This document shows, piece after piece, positions 1 to 9,097 of a stretch of 64,000 nucleotides of DNA. The stretch lies in the NCBI GenBank assembly GCA_029243145.1, contig JAQWSQ010000201.1, forward strand, positions 41,653 to 105,652, in the 5' to 3' direction. The stretch's first letter is position 1; every line of letters starts with the position of its first letter. The position numbers and the translations under genes are program-made. Below the pieces are notes generated by a model. It ran no database searches. It was not told the origin of the DNA and saw only the letters and a program-made list of their open reading frames with translations. This stretch comes from Planctomycetaceae bacterium. Lineage in GTDB: Bacteria > Planctomycetota > Planctomycetia > Planctomycetales > Planctomycetaceae.

Positions 1-1175
1 TGACCGGCGTTTCCGTCTGCGGCGAAGTAACCGGGAACGCGAAAGGTTTCTCCTGCGCCATGTTTGAAGACGACTTCCATGCGATAATCGGTGAACGGGT
101 TCGGTTTGTTATCCTGCTCGTGTGCGTATGGGCCGTCGAGTGTGAGGGTGATTTTATGCCAGGTTTTTAATTCACCAGACACTTCGACAGTACCGTATCC
201 GTCTTCGCCGCGATCAGGATGCAAAACGGTTTTTCCGAGCGGAGTTGTTGGACTGGAGGATTGTTTTTTCGCATCCGTATCGAGATTCTTTTGAATCCAG
301 TTTCGTAGCGTCGAACTTCCCTTGCCGTATCCGCCGGGGAGTGGCACGTAATCGCGCGTTTGAATCTGCGGCGGTTTGCCCCAATGCTTGGGGAATTCTT
401 TCTTCTTTTGCTGAGCGGCAACGACCGGGAATGTTTTCGGCATTGTCCCCGCATGCAAAACGCTCTTTGGCTCCGTGTTGTTCGGTCGTTTGAATTCACG
501 ATCAGTGGTCATCAACCATTTGTCGAATTCAAAGCCGTCTTCCCGCATCGAGAAATGGATCACATGCTCTCCCGGCGATTTGATATCGAGATAAATTTTA
601 TTCGGCTCGCCACAATGTTCTTTGTCCGTGCGTTGTTTGCTCTCCCAGTGCCAACTTTGTTTTCCCGTACACCATTGCAGTCGTTGACCACTTTCGGGTC
701 ACGTTCCGTCGAGCCCGACGTGTAGGCCGTTATCTTCTGATCCCGTGGAATATGCTCTTACCCAGACGTAATAACGACCGGTCTTCTCGAAATGAACGTT
801 ATAAGAGAGCACCGCCATCTTCCCCGGTTCGGGGGAGAAGTTCACTCCGCGCTGGAGTTTGTCGTCGTGCGTTCTGCGTGTGTCGGGGAGGATTTCCAGA
901 TAGGCTCCACCACTCGCACCGGCCACATGAGCGGCATATCCATCCGGTTTGATGTCAGAAGTCTGCCGAGAAGTTGTCAGATGAAACGCACGTTTTTCGG
1001 AGTTGGTCTGTTGGAAGAAGTGTTCGGCTTCAACTGCCACCAATCCATCTTTTTCGGCAAAGATAACACCTTTATCGGCAATCGGTTTGGTTCCATCGGC
1101 ACCGATGACCAAAGTTGTTTGGCAGAAGAGAAGTAGCGTGATTGACCAATAAAATGAGCGCACTTGCATAGACAT
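1..1175 (-). pseudogene. Secreted DUF5060-type carbohydrate-active protein, interrupted by an in-frame TGA; 3' end beyond window
   Basis: The ATG at 1175 opens a signal peptide (MSMQVRSFYWSITLLLFC) with GAGAAG upstream. A beta-sandwich-like segment follows (about residues 30-150, including YYVWVRAYSTGSEDNGLHVG). After LHVGLDGT the frame meets TGA at 699-701 and then continues open, without another stop, to the window edge. Past the stop it reads PESGQRLQWCTG, then SMREDGFEFDKWLMTTD, then a DUF5060-like stretch ending NPFTDYRMEV...VPGYFAADGNAG. In relatives I know, the stop position is a tryptophan (DGTWPESGQ), so TGG to TGA is the simplest explanation. DUF5060 usually precedes glycoside-hydrolase-like domains, so the missing 3' part may carry the catalytic domain. 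The protein is probably exported and acts on polysaccharide. It could be a true nonsense pseudogene or a base error in the sequence. The domain naming is from memory; the open frame on both sides of the stop was read directly. Confidence 0.7.
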
Positions 1176-1288
1176 GTTAACTTCTCGAATGTGGTGGAAA
1201 TGAAATGAAAACTCACAGACAATCTGACGCATTAGTCTCACGTGCATACGTTCAAAATGCCCGATTCAACTACTGAATTTCGATGTGG

Positions 1289-2680
1289 TTATTTTTGGTT
1301 CTTGCGAGCATCGGGTACGTTCTGTTTTGTCAGCCACTTGGCATGCTCATCCATGATCTTGCGGTATTTGGAGTTGCCTGCCAAGTTGTGCCATTCGCGC
1401 GGATCATTGCGGTGATCGTAAAGTTCCTCACTGCCGTCAGCATAGCGAATGTAACGGAAGTCTCGGCTGCGAACCGCGTGATTGTATTGCTGATAGGTGG
1501 TGATTGCCGGGTGTTCCCAATCGCTATTTGGGTCATCAAGTAACGGCAGCAGGCTGACTCCTTCCAACTCGGTTCGGGCGGGTAAGCCGCACAATTCCAA
1601 TAAGGTTGGATAGATGCTCATGAGTTCGACCGGTTGAGCACAGCGTTGTGCCTGCTTTTGTCCCGGTTGAAAGATAATGAACGGCACACGCGTGGAACGC
1701 TCCCACAAGGATTGTTTCGCCCAGCGCTGTTTTTCTCCCAGATGAAATCCGTGATCGGAATAGAGAACGACAATCGTATTCTTGGAGTATTTACTATTGT
1801 CGAGAGCTTTCATCAGACGGCCCACCTGATCATCGGTAAAACTGGACGAAGCGAGGAATGCTTGGACAGCCGGTTTCCATTGGTTCTGCTCGACGAACCA
1901 GTCGTGAGCGGGGGGCGTGGGATTGTCGGTCAGTTCGGTTGCGGCGAGGGGAAGATCGTCACGGTCGTTGTCGAGCACCTTGGGGAGCATCACCTGATCG
2001 AGCGGACGTTCATCGAAAAATCGTTGCGGCGCGTACCACGGTACGTGTGGGCGATAGAGACCAACCGCTAGGAAGAACGGCTTGTCGTGATCTTTTTGAA
2101 GCTGTTCGATTCCCCACGAGGTGTCAACGAAGTCGCCGAATTGATCTTCGTCATACTTCTGCGCGCCATAGTCCCATAACCCACTGCGTGTCTTTCCGAT
2201 GGTGACAAGCCGTTCGTCGATCTTCTGTCGTTGTCCCGGAATGGGACCAACCACTTCAAAGGATGGTTTATCGACGCGTGAGCCGTGATAGATTTTTCCG
2301 GTGGTGAGCGTCTGATAGTCATGTTGGCGAAAATATTGAGGCAGCGTGATGCGATCCTGATTACGTTTTGTGGTGCGGAACCACGGTTGATTGACATAAA
2401 TTCCTGTCGTCGATGGCCGCAGACCCAGCATGAGGCTGGTACGTGAAGGATTGCAGATGGGAGCTTGACAATGTGCGTTGGTGAAAAGCGTCCCTCGCTT
2501 TGCGAGCGCATCGATGTGGGGCGTACTGGCTTGAGGATGCCCACCAAGACAACCAACCCAGTCGTTCAAATCGTCGATGGCGATCAACAGCACATTCGGT
2601 TTGTCGGCAGCGTTTAACAAAGTTGAAAAACTGCTAAGAAGAATGGTCAGTGTAAGACTTATCGCTGTATGTGGACGCAT
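1289..2680 (-). CDS. Secreted sulfatase, iduronate-2-sulfatase-like
   Basis: This 463-residue protein is a type I sulfatase that should hydrolyse sulfate esters, probably on polysaccharides outside the cytoplasm. The ATG at 2680 is preferred over an upstream in-frame start because AAGGAA lies just before it and a signal peptide (MRPHTAISLTLTILLSS) follows at once. LLIAIDDLND (about residues 31-40) gives the first metal ligands. ICNPSRTSLMLGLRPSTTG holds the CxPSR formylglycine motif, with Cys76 as the residue to be oxidised. YSDHGFHLGEKQRWAK holds the later metal and substrate residues. The order of motifs and the length fit the iduronate-2-sulfatase-like subgroup common in planctomycetes. 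It sits between the DUF5060 gene and an alpha/beta hydrolase on the same strand. The substrate cannot be read from sequence. Confidence 0.93.
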   Translation of the reverse strand: MRPHTAISLTLTILLSSFSTLLNAADKPNVLLIAIDDLNDWVGCLGGHPQASTPHIDALAKRGTLFTNAHCQAPICNPSRTSLMLGLRPSTTGIYVNQPWFRTTKRNQDRITLPQYFRQHDYQTLTTGKIYHGSRVDKPSFEVVGPIPGQRQKIDERLVTIGKTRSGLWDYGAQKYDEDQFGDFVDTSWGIEQLQKDHDKPFFLAVGLYRPHVPWYAPQRFFDERPLDQVMLPKVLDNDRDDLPLAATELTDNPTPPAHDWFVEQNQWKPAVQAFLASSSFTDDQVGRLMKALDNSKYSKNTIVVLYSDHGFHLGEKQRWAKQSLWERSTRVPFIIFQPGQKQAQRCAQPVELMSIYPTLLELCGLPARTELEGVSLLPLLDDPNSDWEHPAITTYQQYNHAVRSRDFRYIRYADGSEELYDHRNDPREWHNLAGNSKYRKIMDEHAKWLTKQNVPDARKNQK

Positions 2681-2760
2681 TCGTGAAGTTCCTTTTTTTG
2701 ACCAATGGTTTTCGTGATTTTCCAACAAGTCGATGGAGCATCCGCTTCGCTAACATATGA

Positions 2761-4650
2761 CTACCGAGACTCGGCAGTCGAACTTACCCATCGCAGGTTT
2801 CGAAAACGCGGGTCGGGGCCGATCCAGTTTTTGCCGATCATACGTGAGGCTCGGGCATCGCCACGTTTTGGTCTGAGCCGCTCTGTGGGGCTGAGGGTCA
2901 ATCGCTTGGTGTTGTTCCAGTTGGGAAGTGGTTCCTCAGAAAAGTTTTTGAAATCTTTGGGCGACAGGTTAACCGTTTGCCACTTCTTCTGGCCCGTTAA
3001 TTCAACGACGGCAGCATGATCGTCAATCAGGATGACAAGCTTGTTGGCTTCATCGGCAAAAATCTCTAATGAGAGACTGGCATTTGTGGGGGCTTGGTAA
3101 GTTGCGTCGTAGAGCTTATGGGTGGTTCGTGCCCATTCGTCTGGTCGATACGTGAACCATTCTTTTTCCCAGTCTCCGGCAAAGCTTTCAATCGTGGTCG
3201 AAGGTTTCAATGTTGCTTCCACATCCGCCTGCGCGAGTTCGTCGGCTTCAATCATTTTCAATAACGAAGAGACATTGAATGTGTTGGCCGTGTAAGTGCG
3301 ATAGTAATAACCGGCTCCTGTCACCGGATCGTCGAGCGAGTAACGGACATTGGCGTACACCCAAAGTGGTTTGTCCGGGTTCGAGACGGGAAGCTTGGCT
3401 GTCCAACCCTCTTTGGAGGGCTTCATTTCCACATGGTGCCAAAATCGATGCATGGTGTTTTCATGCTCGGCTGGCTCATCTTGTGGTTTTCCGTGTTGAG
3501 TATAGAACGCATCGACCGAAACGATGGGGTGGGAAGAGTCGGCGTGAACAGTGAACGACGGAATGCCGTCAGTCGCGTTCAGTTTGAGAACAGATGTGGG
3601 AGTCTGGGGAAAAGTGAATGTTTTCTTCAGATGTTGATCGAACCACAACAATGTGGCGACTTCGTAGGGCGGCGTGTCCTGATGGTTGTGGTGGGCTGAG
3701 CACGTGACACGCCAGTCTTCACTTTGAATCTCTTCCACGGCTGAGGGTAAATCGCGAATGCGTCCATGAAAATCATTCGCCGGGCTGAGAAAAATTATGG
3801 GGACCGAGATTTCTTTGAGGCTGACATCGTCACCGATGGTCGATTGAAACAGAGAGCTTTGATTATCCCGGTCACTAATTCCTCCGCAGGAGGGAGCGGC
3901 GGCTTTGACGCGTGGATCGGGTGCCGTCATGACGGTCAGTTTTCCACCCATCGAATGGCCGTAGACACCCAACCGATCTGGATCCACTTCGGGTTGTTGT
4001 TCCAAGAATGTTAAACCGCGGCGTGCCGCGACCGCACAGAGAAACCATCCACTGTTGCGTGGTGATTCCACGGCATCCAATGTCCAACTGCCCGCCTTCG
4101 CGCTGGGGAACACATTGCCGGGGTTTCGACTCGGTGCGTGATAACCATCGACGGCTCCCCAATCTGTGGTGAGCTTGTAGTTGGGGTCGTCAGTTTTATT
4201 CTCCCAGAACAGTTTCACGATTTCCGGGCTTACTCCGTACTTAGGTGCAGAAATTCTTCCGGCCCACGCGATGGAAAGAGTGGCATAACCACGTTTGGCA
4301 TTCAGCAAGCAGGCTTTGTAGTCGGCATACTGACCACCACCATGAATCTGTAGCAGACCGGGAAGTTTGCGACCTCCCTTGGGAAATCCATAGACGGCAG
4401 CCAACTGAGCTTTCTGACCTTTGAAAATACCGATGCGAAATCTCACCACTCGAAGGACCACTCCCTCTTCCTCCCACTCTTTCAGAATTTCTGTCTCTAA
4501 TGGTTCTGTCTGCGGATCAAATCCTGACCACATTTCGGCGAAGTTCTGTGGTGCCCGACTATCTTTTAACGGAGGTAATGTTTCCTGTGCTTGCAACACG
4601 TTAAAGAACGTTAATTGCCACACGGCACCAATGAGGATCGCGAAACGCAT
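2761..4650 (-). CDS. Secreted alpha/beta hydrolase, acetyl-xylan-esterase or dienelactone-hydrolase-like
   Basis: The N-terminus MRFAILIGAVWQLTFFNVLQA is a signal peptide. An ATG four codons upstream (4662) is possible, but 4650 has GGAAA ahead of it. The catalytic domain spans roughly residues 60-340: GLLQIHGGGQYADY is the oxyanion-hole region, and VYGHSMGGKLTVM is the nucleophile elbow, with Ser about residue 233 from this start. PANDFHGR and HHNHQD are candidate positions for the acid and histidine. A C-terminal region of about 280 residues looks like beta-sandwich domains, possibly carbohydrate binding. It probably removes ester groups from a polysaccharide, next to a sulfatase that would remove sulfate. 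At about 629 residues it is larger than single-domain esterases because of this C-terminal part. Esterase specificity is inferred. Confidence 0.8.
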   Translation of the reverse strand: MRFAILIGAVWQLTFFNVLQAQETLPPLKDSRAPQNFAEMWSGFDPQTEPLETEILKEWEEEGVVLRVVRFRIGIFKGQKAQLAAVYGFPKGGRKLPGLLQIHGGGQYADYKACLLNAKRGYATLSIAWAGRISAPKYGVSPEIVKLFWENKTDDPNYKLTTDWGAVDGYHAPSRNPGNVFPSAKAGSWTLDAVESPRNSGWFLCAVAARRGLTFLEQQPEVDPDRLGVYGHSMGGKLTVMTAPDPRVKAAAPSCGGISDRDNQSSLFQSTIGDDVSLKEISVPIIFLSPANDFHGRIRDLPSAVEEIQSEDWRVTCSAHHNHQDTPPYEVATLLWFDQHLKKTFTFPQTPTSVLKLNATDGIPSFTVHADSSHPIVSVDAFYTQHGKPQDEPAEHENTMHRFWHHVEMKPSKEGWTAKLPVSNPDKPLWVYANVRYSLDDPVTGAGYYYRTYTANTFNVSSLLKMIEADELAQADVEATLKPSTTIESFAGDWEKEWFTYRPDEWARTTHKLYDATYQAPTNASLSLEIFADEANKLVILIDDHAAVVELTGQKKWQTVNLSPKDFKNFSEEPLPNWNNTKRLTLSPTERLRPKRGDARASRMIGKNWIGPDPRFRNLRWVSSTAESR

Positions 4651-4880
4651 GACAATTTCCATTTCAGTGATTCAGAATCAGATTCGAGAGTTGGATTTCA
4701 GGGAACTCTATCTACGATTTTATCGTACTGCGAATTCTCGCAACTTACAAAACAGGCCATTTCATGTTCGGAAGGACGTTGAATGGTCGACAGACTCCGA
4801 AATCAGAACTTGAGGTGCCGGGTGAAATCTGATTCAATACATGTGAGTTCTTTGATGTTTTAGTCGAGAAAGCTTTATCG

Positions 4881-6242
4881 ATGCTGACTGTTTTTGGAAA
4901 TTCGCGGGATTCCGTCACTCGCCGTTCGTTCGTGCAAGCCGGTCTATTAGGTGTCGGCGGTTTAACACTGTCAGACTATCTGGCGGTGCGTGCGGCCATG
5001 GCCGGCGAAGGCCCGGCTAGGAACAATCACGGCAAGAGCGTGATCTTATTCTGGATGAGCGGTGGTCCCGGTCACATGGAGACTTGGGATCCCAAGCCGG
5101 ATGCCGTCGATCAATATCGGGGACCGTTCGGTGCGATTTCGACATCCGTGGCGGGAACACAATTTTGCGAGTTGTTGCCCGAGCAGGCGAAGATTGCCGA
5201 CAAGGTCTCCATCGTCCGTTCGGTTTGTCATAAGTCGGGGGACCACACCAAAGGCAATCACTGGATGCTGACGGGTTATGAAGGACCGGCGTTCAATGCT
5301 CCCGATAATCGTGTGCAGAAACGTCCCGCGATGGGTTCCGTCATTTCACGTTTGTGCGGTAGCAATTCGCGCGGGATGCCCGCCTATGTTGGCGTTCCTC
5401 ATCTGCGCGGCGGGACCGACAACCTGTTCCACTACGCCACTTATTTGGGAGGAGGACACGATCCGTTCGTCGTGAATTCCGATCCCAACGAATCCAACTA
5501 CAAAGTCCAAAACCTTGCATTGCAGGGAGGTCTCACTCTTGATCGCCTGGAAAATCGGCGCGAGTTACTCTCGACGATTGACCTGCATCGTTCGACGGCT
5601 GAACAAAACGCCGTCGATATGAATTCGCATCAGCAGAACGCCTTCGAACTGCTGACAAGTTCCCGTGTTCGTGATGCCTTTGATATCTCGGAAGAAGATG
5701 ACAAGCTTCGCGATGATTACGGTCGGCACACGTTCGGACAAAGTGCATTATTGGCTCGCAGATTGGTGGAGTCGGGAGTCTCGTTTGTGACGGTCAACTG
5801 CGAACCGTGGGATCATCACGGCACCGCCAATCGCTACAAAACCGAAGAAGGTGCCAACAAATTAATTCCACCGTTTGATATTGCGTTGGCTGCATTAGTT
5901 CGTGATCTCGAAGATCGGGGATTATCGGAACAGACGTTGGTCGTCGCGATGGGAGAATTCGGTCGCACACCGCGCATGAATTCTGCCGCAGGACGAGATC
6001 ACTGGGGCCACACGTTCAGTGTCTTGTTTGCGGGTGGCGGCATGAAAATGGGTCAAACCATCGGCTCATCGACCCCTCGGGGAGAATATGTGGCCGACCT
6101 TCCGTTTGATCCGCAAGACATCACCGCGACCGTCTATCATCACATGGGACTCGATTCTCACCAGACATTAGAGAATCGTGCTGGTCGACCGATTCATTTA
6201 GCCGAACGCGGCACACCGATTGCTCAGTTGATCGGCGGCTAA
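4881..6242 (+). CDS. DUF1501 domain-containing protein
   Basis: This 453-residue protein has an RR at residues 14-15 followed by SFVQAGLLGVGGL, a twin-arginine-type leader. The body carries hallmarks of the DUF1501 family, which has an alkaline-phosphatase/sulfatase-like fold: VILFWMSGGPGHMETWDPKP near residue 55, DHTKGNHWMLTGYEG, VTVNCEPWDHHG and the late AMGEFGRTPRMN...GRDHWG. In planctomycetes DUF1501 genes often neighbour DUF1549/DUF1553 cytochrome genes, but no such partner is present here. The biochemical activity of the family is not established, so none is assigned. It is transcribed divergently from the alpha/beta hydrolase, across a gap of about 230 bp, and convergently with the GH15-like gene. 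Confidence 0.93.
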   Translation: MLTVFGNSRDSVTRRSFVQAGLLGVGGLTLSDYLAVRAAMAGEGPARNNHGKSVILFWMSGGPGHMETWDPKPDAVDQYRGPFGAISTSVAGTQFCELLPEQAKIADKVSIVRSVCHKSGDHTKGNHWMLTGYEGPAFNAPDNRVQKRPAMGSVISRLCGSNSRGMPAYVGVPHLRGGTDNLFHYATYLGGGHDPFVVNSDPNESNYKVQNLALQGGLTLDRLENRRELLSTIDLHRSTAEQNAVDMNSHQQNAFELLTSSRVRDAFDISEEDDKLRDDYGRHTFGQSALLARRLVESGVSFVTVNCEPWDHHGTANRYKTEEGANKLIPPFDIALAALVRDLEDRGLSEQTLVVAMGEFGRTPRMNSAAGRDHWGHTFSVLFAGGGMKMGQTIGSSTPRGEYVADLPFDPQDITATVYHHMGLDSHQTLENRAGRPIHLAERGTPIAQLIGG

Positions 6243-6252
6243 GGTAATATCT

Positions 6253-7569
6253 TTAAGAGGCCGTCTTTTCCAAAGAGAGCTTCGCTTGGTGAATGGCCCA
6301 CTTCAAATTGGCTTGGGTCCACAACAGCGGATTGACATCATTGGGAATCCATTCACCCTGTGCCAGATAGTATGATTCAGGACATCGAAATTCGGGCCAG
6401 TTACGATTGGGGCCAGTGATTTGAGCCACTGATCGATCAAGATGGGACATCTGGGCGGTTAAGTCATCATCAAATCCTGTCTGCAAATATCGTTGCCCGT
6501 AGATGACTGAAACGATGGGATCGAAAATGCACCACTGCGCTTCTTGCCCCTCATTGAGTAACGCATCCCGCTTGCCGATGTCGTCACTGAAATCGCTCGT
6601 TCGAGATTCTTCATCGAACTTGAGTTTATAGTCGGCGCACCAATATGAGTCTCCCAGATATCTGCGGATACCAATGTCTCCGGCCAAATGTTTCAGAGTT
6701 CCATCGACAATGGTTTTTGCTTGTGCAGCGGTGGGACTGAGAAGTCCCAAAGGAGCGATGAGAAATAACAACGCTGCATCGTGTTGACGTTGTTCTTGTT
6801 CGTTGTCCGACTTGCACTCCCAGGGAAGAGTTTTGGCGAGTGTTTGCATGCCGTGTGAAAGGAGTTCATCGCATTCGTGCAGCAGGGTTTCTCGCTCATC
6901 ACTTGTGAGTCCCGGCAGTTCTTGAGGAACTTTGAGTAACATTTCCCATGCTTGTAATCCTCGCACGACCGTACCGACGCTACTCATCTCAATTTTCTTG
7001 AGCTCTTCCCAATGTCCGCTGTCTTTATCTTGCCAGTATTGAATCGTATGGAAATATTTGGGAAAGCGGGCGAGTAATTGCAGCTCCTCCGCACTCAATT
7101 TCAAATCGTGCTGCGTCACCATCAGGCTGGTCAGCCAAAGATAATAGCCGAGTGCGTCGTTCTGACCGTGTGCCCATTTCTCATCGCATTCCGAGAGGGA
7201 AGATCCCTCAAATCGAATGTGGGGCCGATTCATGTGGTCAGAAGGGTCGAGATCTCCAGAAATCATCTCGTCGAATTTTGGTTGTTGGGTGAGGAAGAAT
7301 TTGGTCAGGCCGTGAATGACATTGGCGGCGGTTTCCGTTTCGCCCACCGCGAGAAAACCATGAGCGAGATGGATGTTATCCCGCACCCAGACATTGTGAT
7401 AGCCGGTGTAAGCGTCGGCGTCGGCAGCAGGAAATATGCCCGTTTCCAACGGTCGAAAATTGAGCGTTCCCCGTTCATTCAGTAATTGGACAAGTTCATC
7501 GAGTGATTGCAGCGTCCAAGGTTGTTCGATAAATGGCTTCAATTCCGGGTGATGAATCACCAATGTCAT
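6253..7569 (-). CDS. GH15-like / phosphorylase-kinase-alpha-like (alpha/alpha)6-barrel protein
   Basis: The start at 7569 is chosen because a full GGAGG lies seven bases before this ATG. A TTG at 7662 with a similar GAGGGATCC upstream would add 31 poorly structured residues. The protein (438 residues) contains GIFPAADADAYTGYHNVWVRD near residue 50 and CDEKWAHGQNDALGYYLW, both typical of glucoamylase-type alpha-toroid enzymes and of the phosphorylase kinase alpha/beta subunits. The C-terminal NPLLWTQANLKWAIHQA also fits. No signal peptide is visible, so it is probably cytoplasmic. It may be a glucan-acting hydrolase or a regulatory relative; the catalytic residues were not confirmed. It is convergent with the DUF1501 gene and divergent from the YTV-repeat gene. 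Confidence 0.75.
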   Translation of the reverse strand: MTLVIHHPELKPFIEQPWTLQSLDELVQLLNERGTLNFRPLETGIFPAADADAYTGYHNVWVRDNIHLAHGFLAVGETETAANVIHGLTKFFLTQQPKFDEMISGDLDPSDHMNRPHIRFEGSSLSECDEKWAHGQNDALGYYLWLTSLMVTQHDLKLSAEELQLLARFPKYFHTIQYWQDKDSGHWEELKKIEMSSVGTVVRGLQAWEMLLKVPQELPGLTSDERETLLHECDELLSHGMQTLAKTLPWECKSDNEQEQRQHDAALLFLIAPLGLLSPTAAQAKTIVDGTLKHLAGDIGIRRYLGDSYWCADYKLKFDEESRTSDFSDDIGKRDALLNEGQEAQWCIFDPIVSVIYGQRYLQTGFDDDLTAQMSHLDRSVAQITGPNRNWPEFRCPESYYLAQGEWIPNDVNPLLWTQANLKWAIHQAKLSLEKTAS

Positions 7570-7746
7570 AGGATCCCTCCGCAGATCTTCCTGAGAAACG
7601 CTTCGCCCGCTGAGTTTGTCAGCGATGCATTGTGACACACTCAATCGATAATTTCGATTCAAGGGGATCCCTCAATTGTGCCGATTTTGAGGATAGCTGA
7701 TTCAATGACTTTTCTGCGGCGCGATATCAATCGCGAGGAGCCAACC

Positions 7747-8400
7747 ATGTTGAGATTGCAAAAATTCGTTCTGATCACCACCATCATGGCCACAATCGCC
7801 CTCTCGGGAGTTTCATCTGCCGAAGCGCAATTCTTAGGTCGGCGAGGACCGTTTGATACCTGCAACACACCCAAACCGGTTTTGGCTCCGTTGCAAAGTG
7901 CGGCAATCGATCCGTGTTGTGCTCCGCCTGCGTGCGGCTGTGCAGAAACAACACTGGTGACCCGTCAGCAAGTCACGTATCGCAACGTCAACGAAACGCG
8001 TTACCGCCAAGAAACAGTGGCCCGGATGGTGCCGGTCACTGTCTACAAACAAGAGCAATACACACGCATGGTGCCTTACACGGTCACTCGTCAGGTTCCT
8101 GAAGTCAGAACGGTCTACCAACCACAAACAACATTCCGCACTCAATCCGCCTACGGCTATCGTCCGGTCACAACTGCCTATGCACCCGTGATGACGCAAC
8201 CCGCTTTTCCCGTCCAGGCATTTGCATCTATCGCTCCTCAAACAGCGAGCAAGTTACCGCCCAATGCTGAAGTGATGGATCTGAGACAACTCAATGCGAA
8301 CTCACCTTCCTATGACGATGTGTCGGCAGCTACGGTCGGCTCTGCAGCGCAACGACCGATTGGTCGTTCAGCAGCATCGGTGTTTCGTACGTTTCGATAA
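7747..8400 (+). CDS. Secreted YTV-repeat protein of unknown function
   Basis: The ATG at 7747 follows GAGGAG and opens a signal peptide ending VSSAEAQF, giving 217 residues. The mature part has a Cys cluster (DPCCAPPACGCAE), then degenerate repeats built on YRxVxExRYRQETVARMVPVTV, YKQEQYTRMVPYTV and TRQVPEVRTV. A low-complexity tail rich in Pro, Ala and Thr follows. Secreted proteins with repeated MVPYTV-like units are widespread in planctomycetes and are thought to be cell-surface components. Their function is unknown and none is assigned. The repeat and signal peptide are read directly from the sequence; the family link is from memory. Confidence 0.75.
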   Translation: MLRLQKFVLITTIMATIALSGVSSAEAQFLGRRGPFDTCNTPKPVLAPLQSAAIDPCCAPPACGCAETTLVTRQQVTYRNVNETRYRQETVARMVPVTVYKQEQYTRMVPYTVTRQVPEVRTVYQPQTTFRTQSAYGYRPVTTAYAPVMTQPAFPVQAFASIAPQTASKLPPNAEVMDLRQLNANSPSYDDVSAATVGSAAQRPIGRSAASVFRTFR

Positions 8401-8412
8401 CTGAGCGAGAGG

Positions 8413-9009
8413 TCATTTGTTCTCAGAGGGTGAATCAGCGGGATGATTTTTTCCCGGTTCCCACAGAATGTCGGCTTTGCCATCTTCGTTGAAATGCCGA
8501 CCGAGAACGAATAACAGATCCGAGAGTCGATTGAGATACGAGGTGACTTGCGGATTGACGGGTTCGTTTTCTGCGAGACGAAGTACGTCGATTTCGACAC
8601 GCCGGCAGACCGTTCGCGCGAGATGCATCCACGCCGACATGGGGGAGCCGCCCGGGAGAATGAAGCTGGTCAATGGTTCGAGCGGCTCGTTGGCTTCATC
8701 AATCCACTCTTCCAGTTTCAGGACTTGAGCCTCCGAAACACGCAAGGGTGTATGTTCGGCTGGCTCGTCACTTTCCGGGATGCACAAATCGGCAGAAAGA
8801 TCGAAGAGATCGTTTTGGATATGTTGGACTCGTTCGCTCCAACGTCCTGCCAAACCACCGCTGATCAACAGGCCGAGAATGGCGTTCAGTTCGTCGGTTC
8901 CACCATAAGCGATGATCCGCGGGTGAGTTTTTGGAACTCGTTCTCCGCTCCCGAGTGAAGTTTGTCCCGAGTCGCCTTGGCGGGTGTAAATTTTATTGAG
9001 ATAGACCAT
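8413..9009 (-). CDS. Cob(I)yrinic acid a,c-diamide adenosyltransferase, PduO type
   Basis: This 198-residue protein is an ATP:cob(I)alamin adenosyltransferase, which transfers the 5'-deoxyadenosyl group of ATP to Co(I) corrinoid to make adenosylcobalamin. The N-terminal KIYTRQGDSGQTSLGSGERVPK is the PduO/MMAB nucleotide-binding motif. LARTVCRRVEIDV and LNRLSDLLFVLGRHFN are the conserved ATP and corrinoid helices. Length is normal for the family. The ATG at 9009 has only a weak ribosome-binding site. No adenosylcobalamin-dependent enzyme is recognised in this window. It is convergent with the YTV-repeat gene. Confidence 0.93.
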   Translation of the reverse strand: MVYLNKIYTRQGDSGQTSLGSGERVPKTHPRIIAYGGTDELNAILGLLISGGLAGRWSERVQHIQNDLFDLSADLCIPESDEPAEHTPLRVSEAQVLKLEEWIDEANEPLEPLTSFILPGGSPMSAWMHLARTVCRRVEIDVLRLAENEPVNPQVTSYLNRLSDLLFVLGRHFNEDGKADILWEPGKNHPADSPSENK

Positions 9010-9097
9010 GGCTAATAATGATTTCGTGCGACGCAGAAGAGGATTTTAGAAAGATGCAAGATTGGCATCATAGGCGATGGTTGAGAAAAAAACAAAG

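Noticed and set aside
699..701. Selenocysteine at the in-frame TGA
   Set aside because: The residue expected there in relatives is Trp, and the protein has no redox-active context; simple nonsense or error is more likely.
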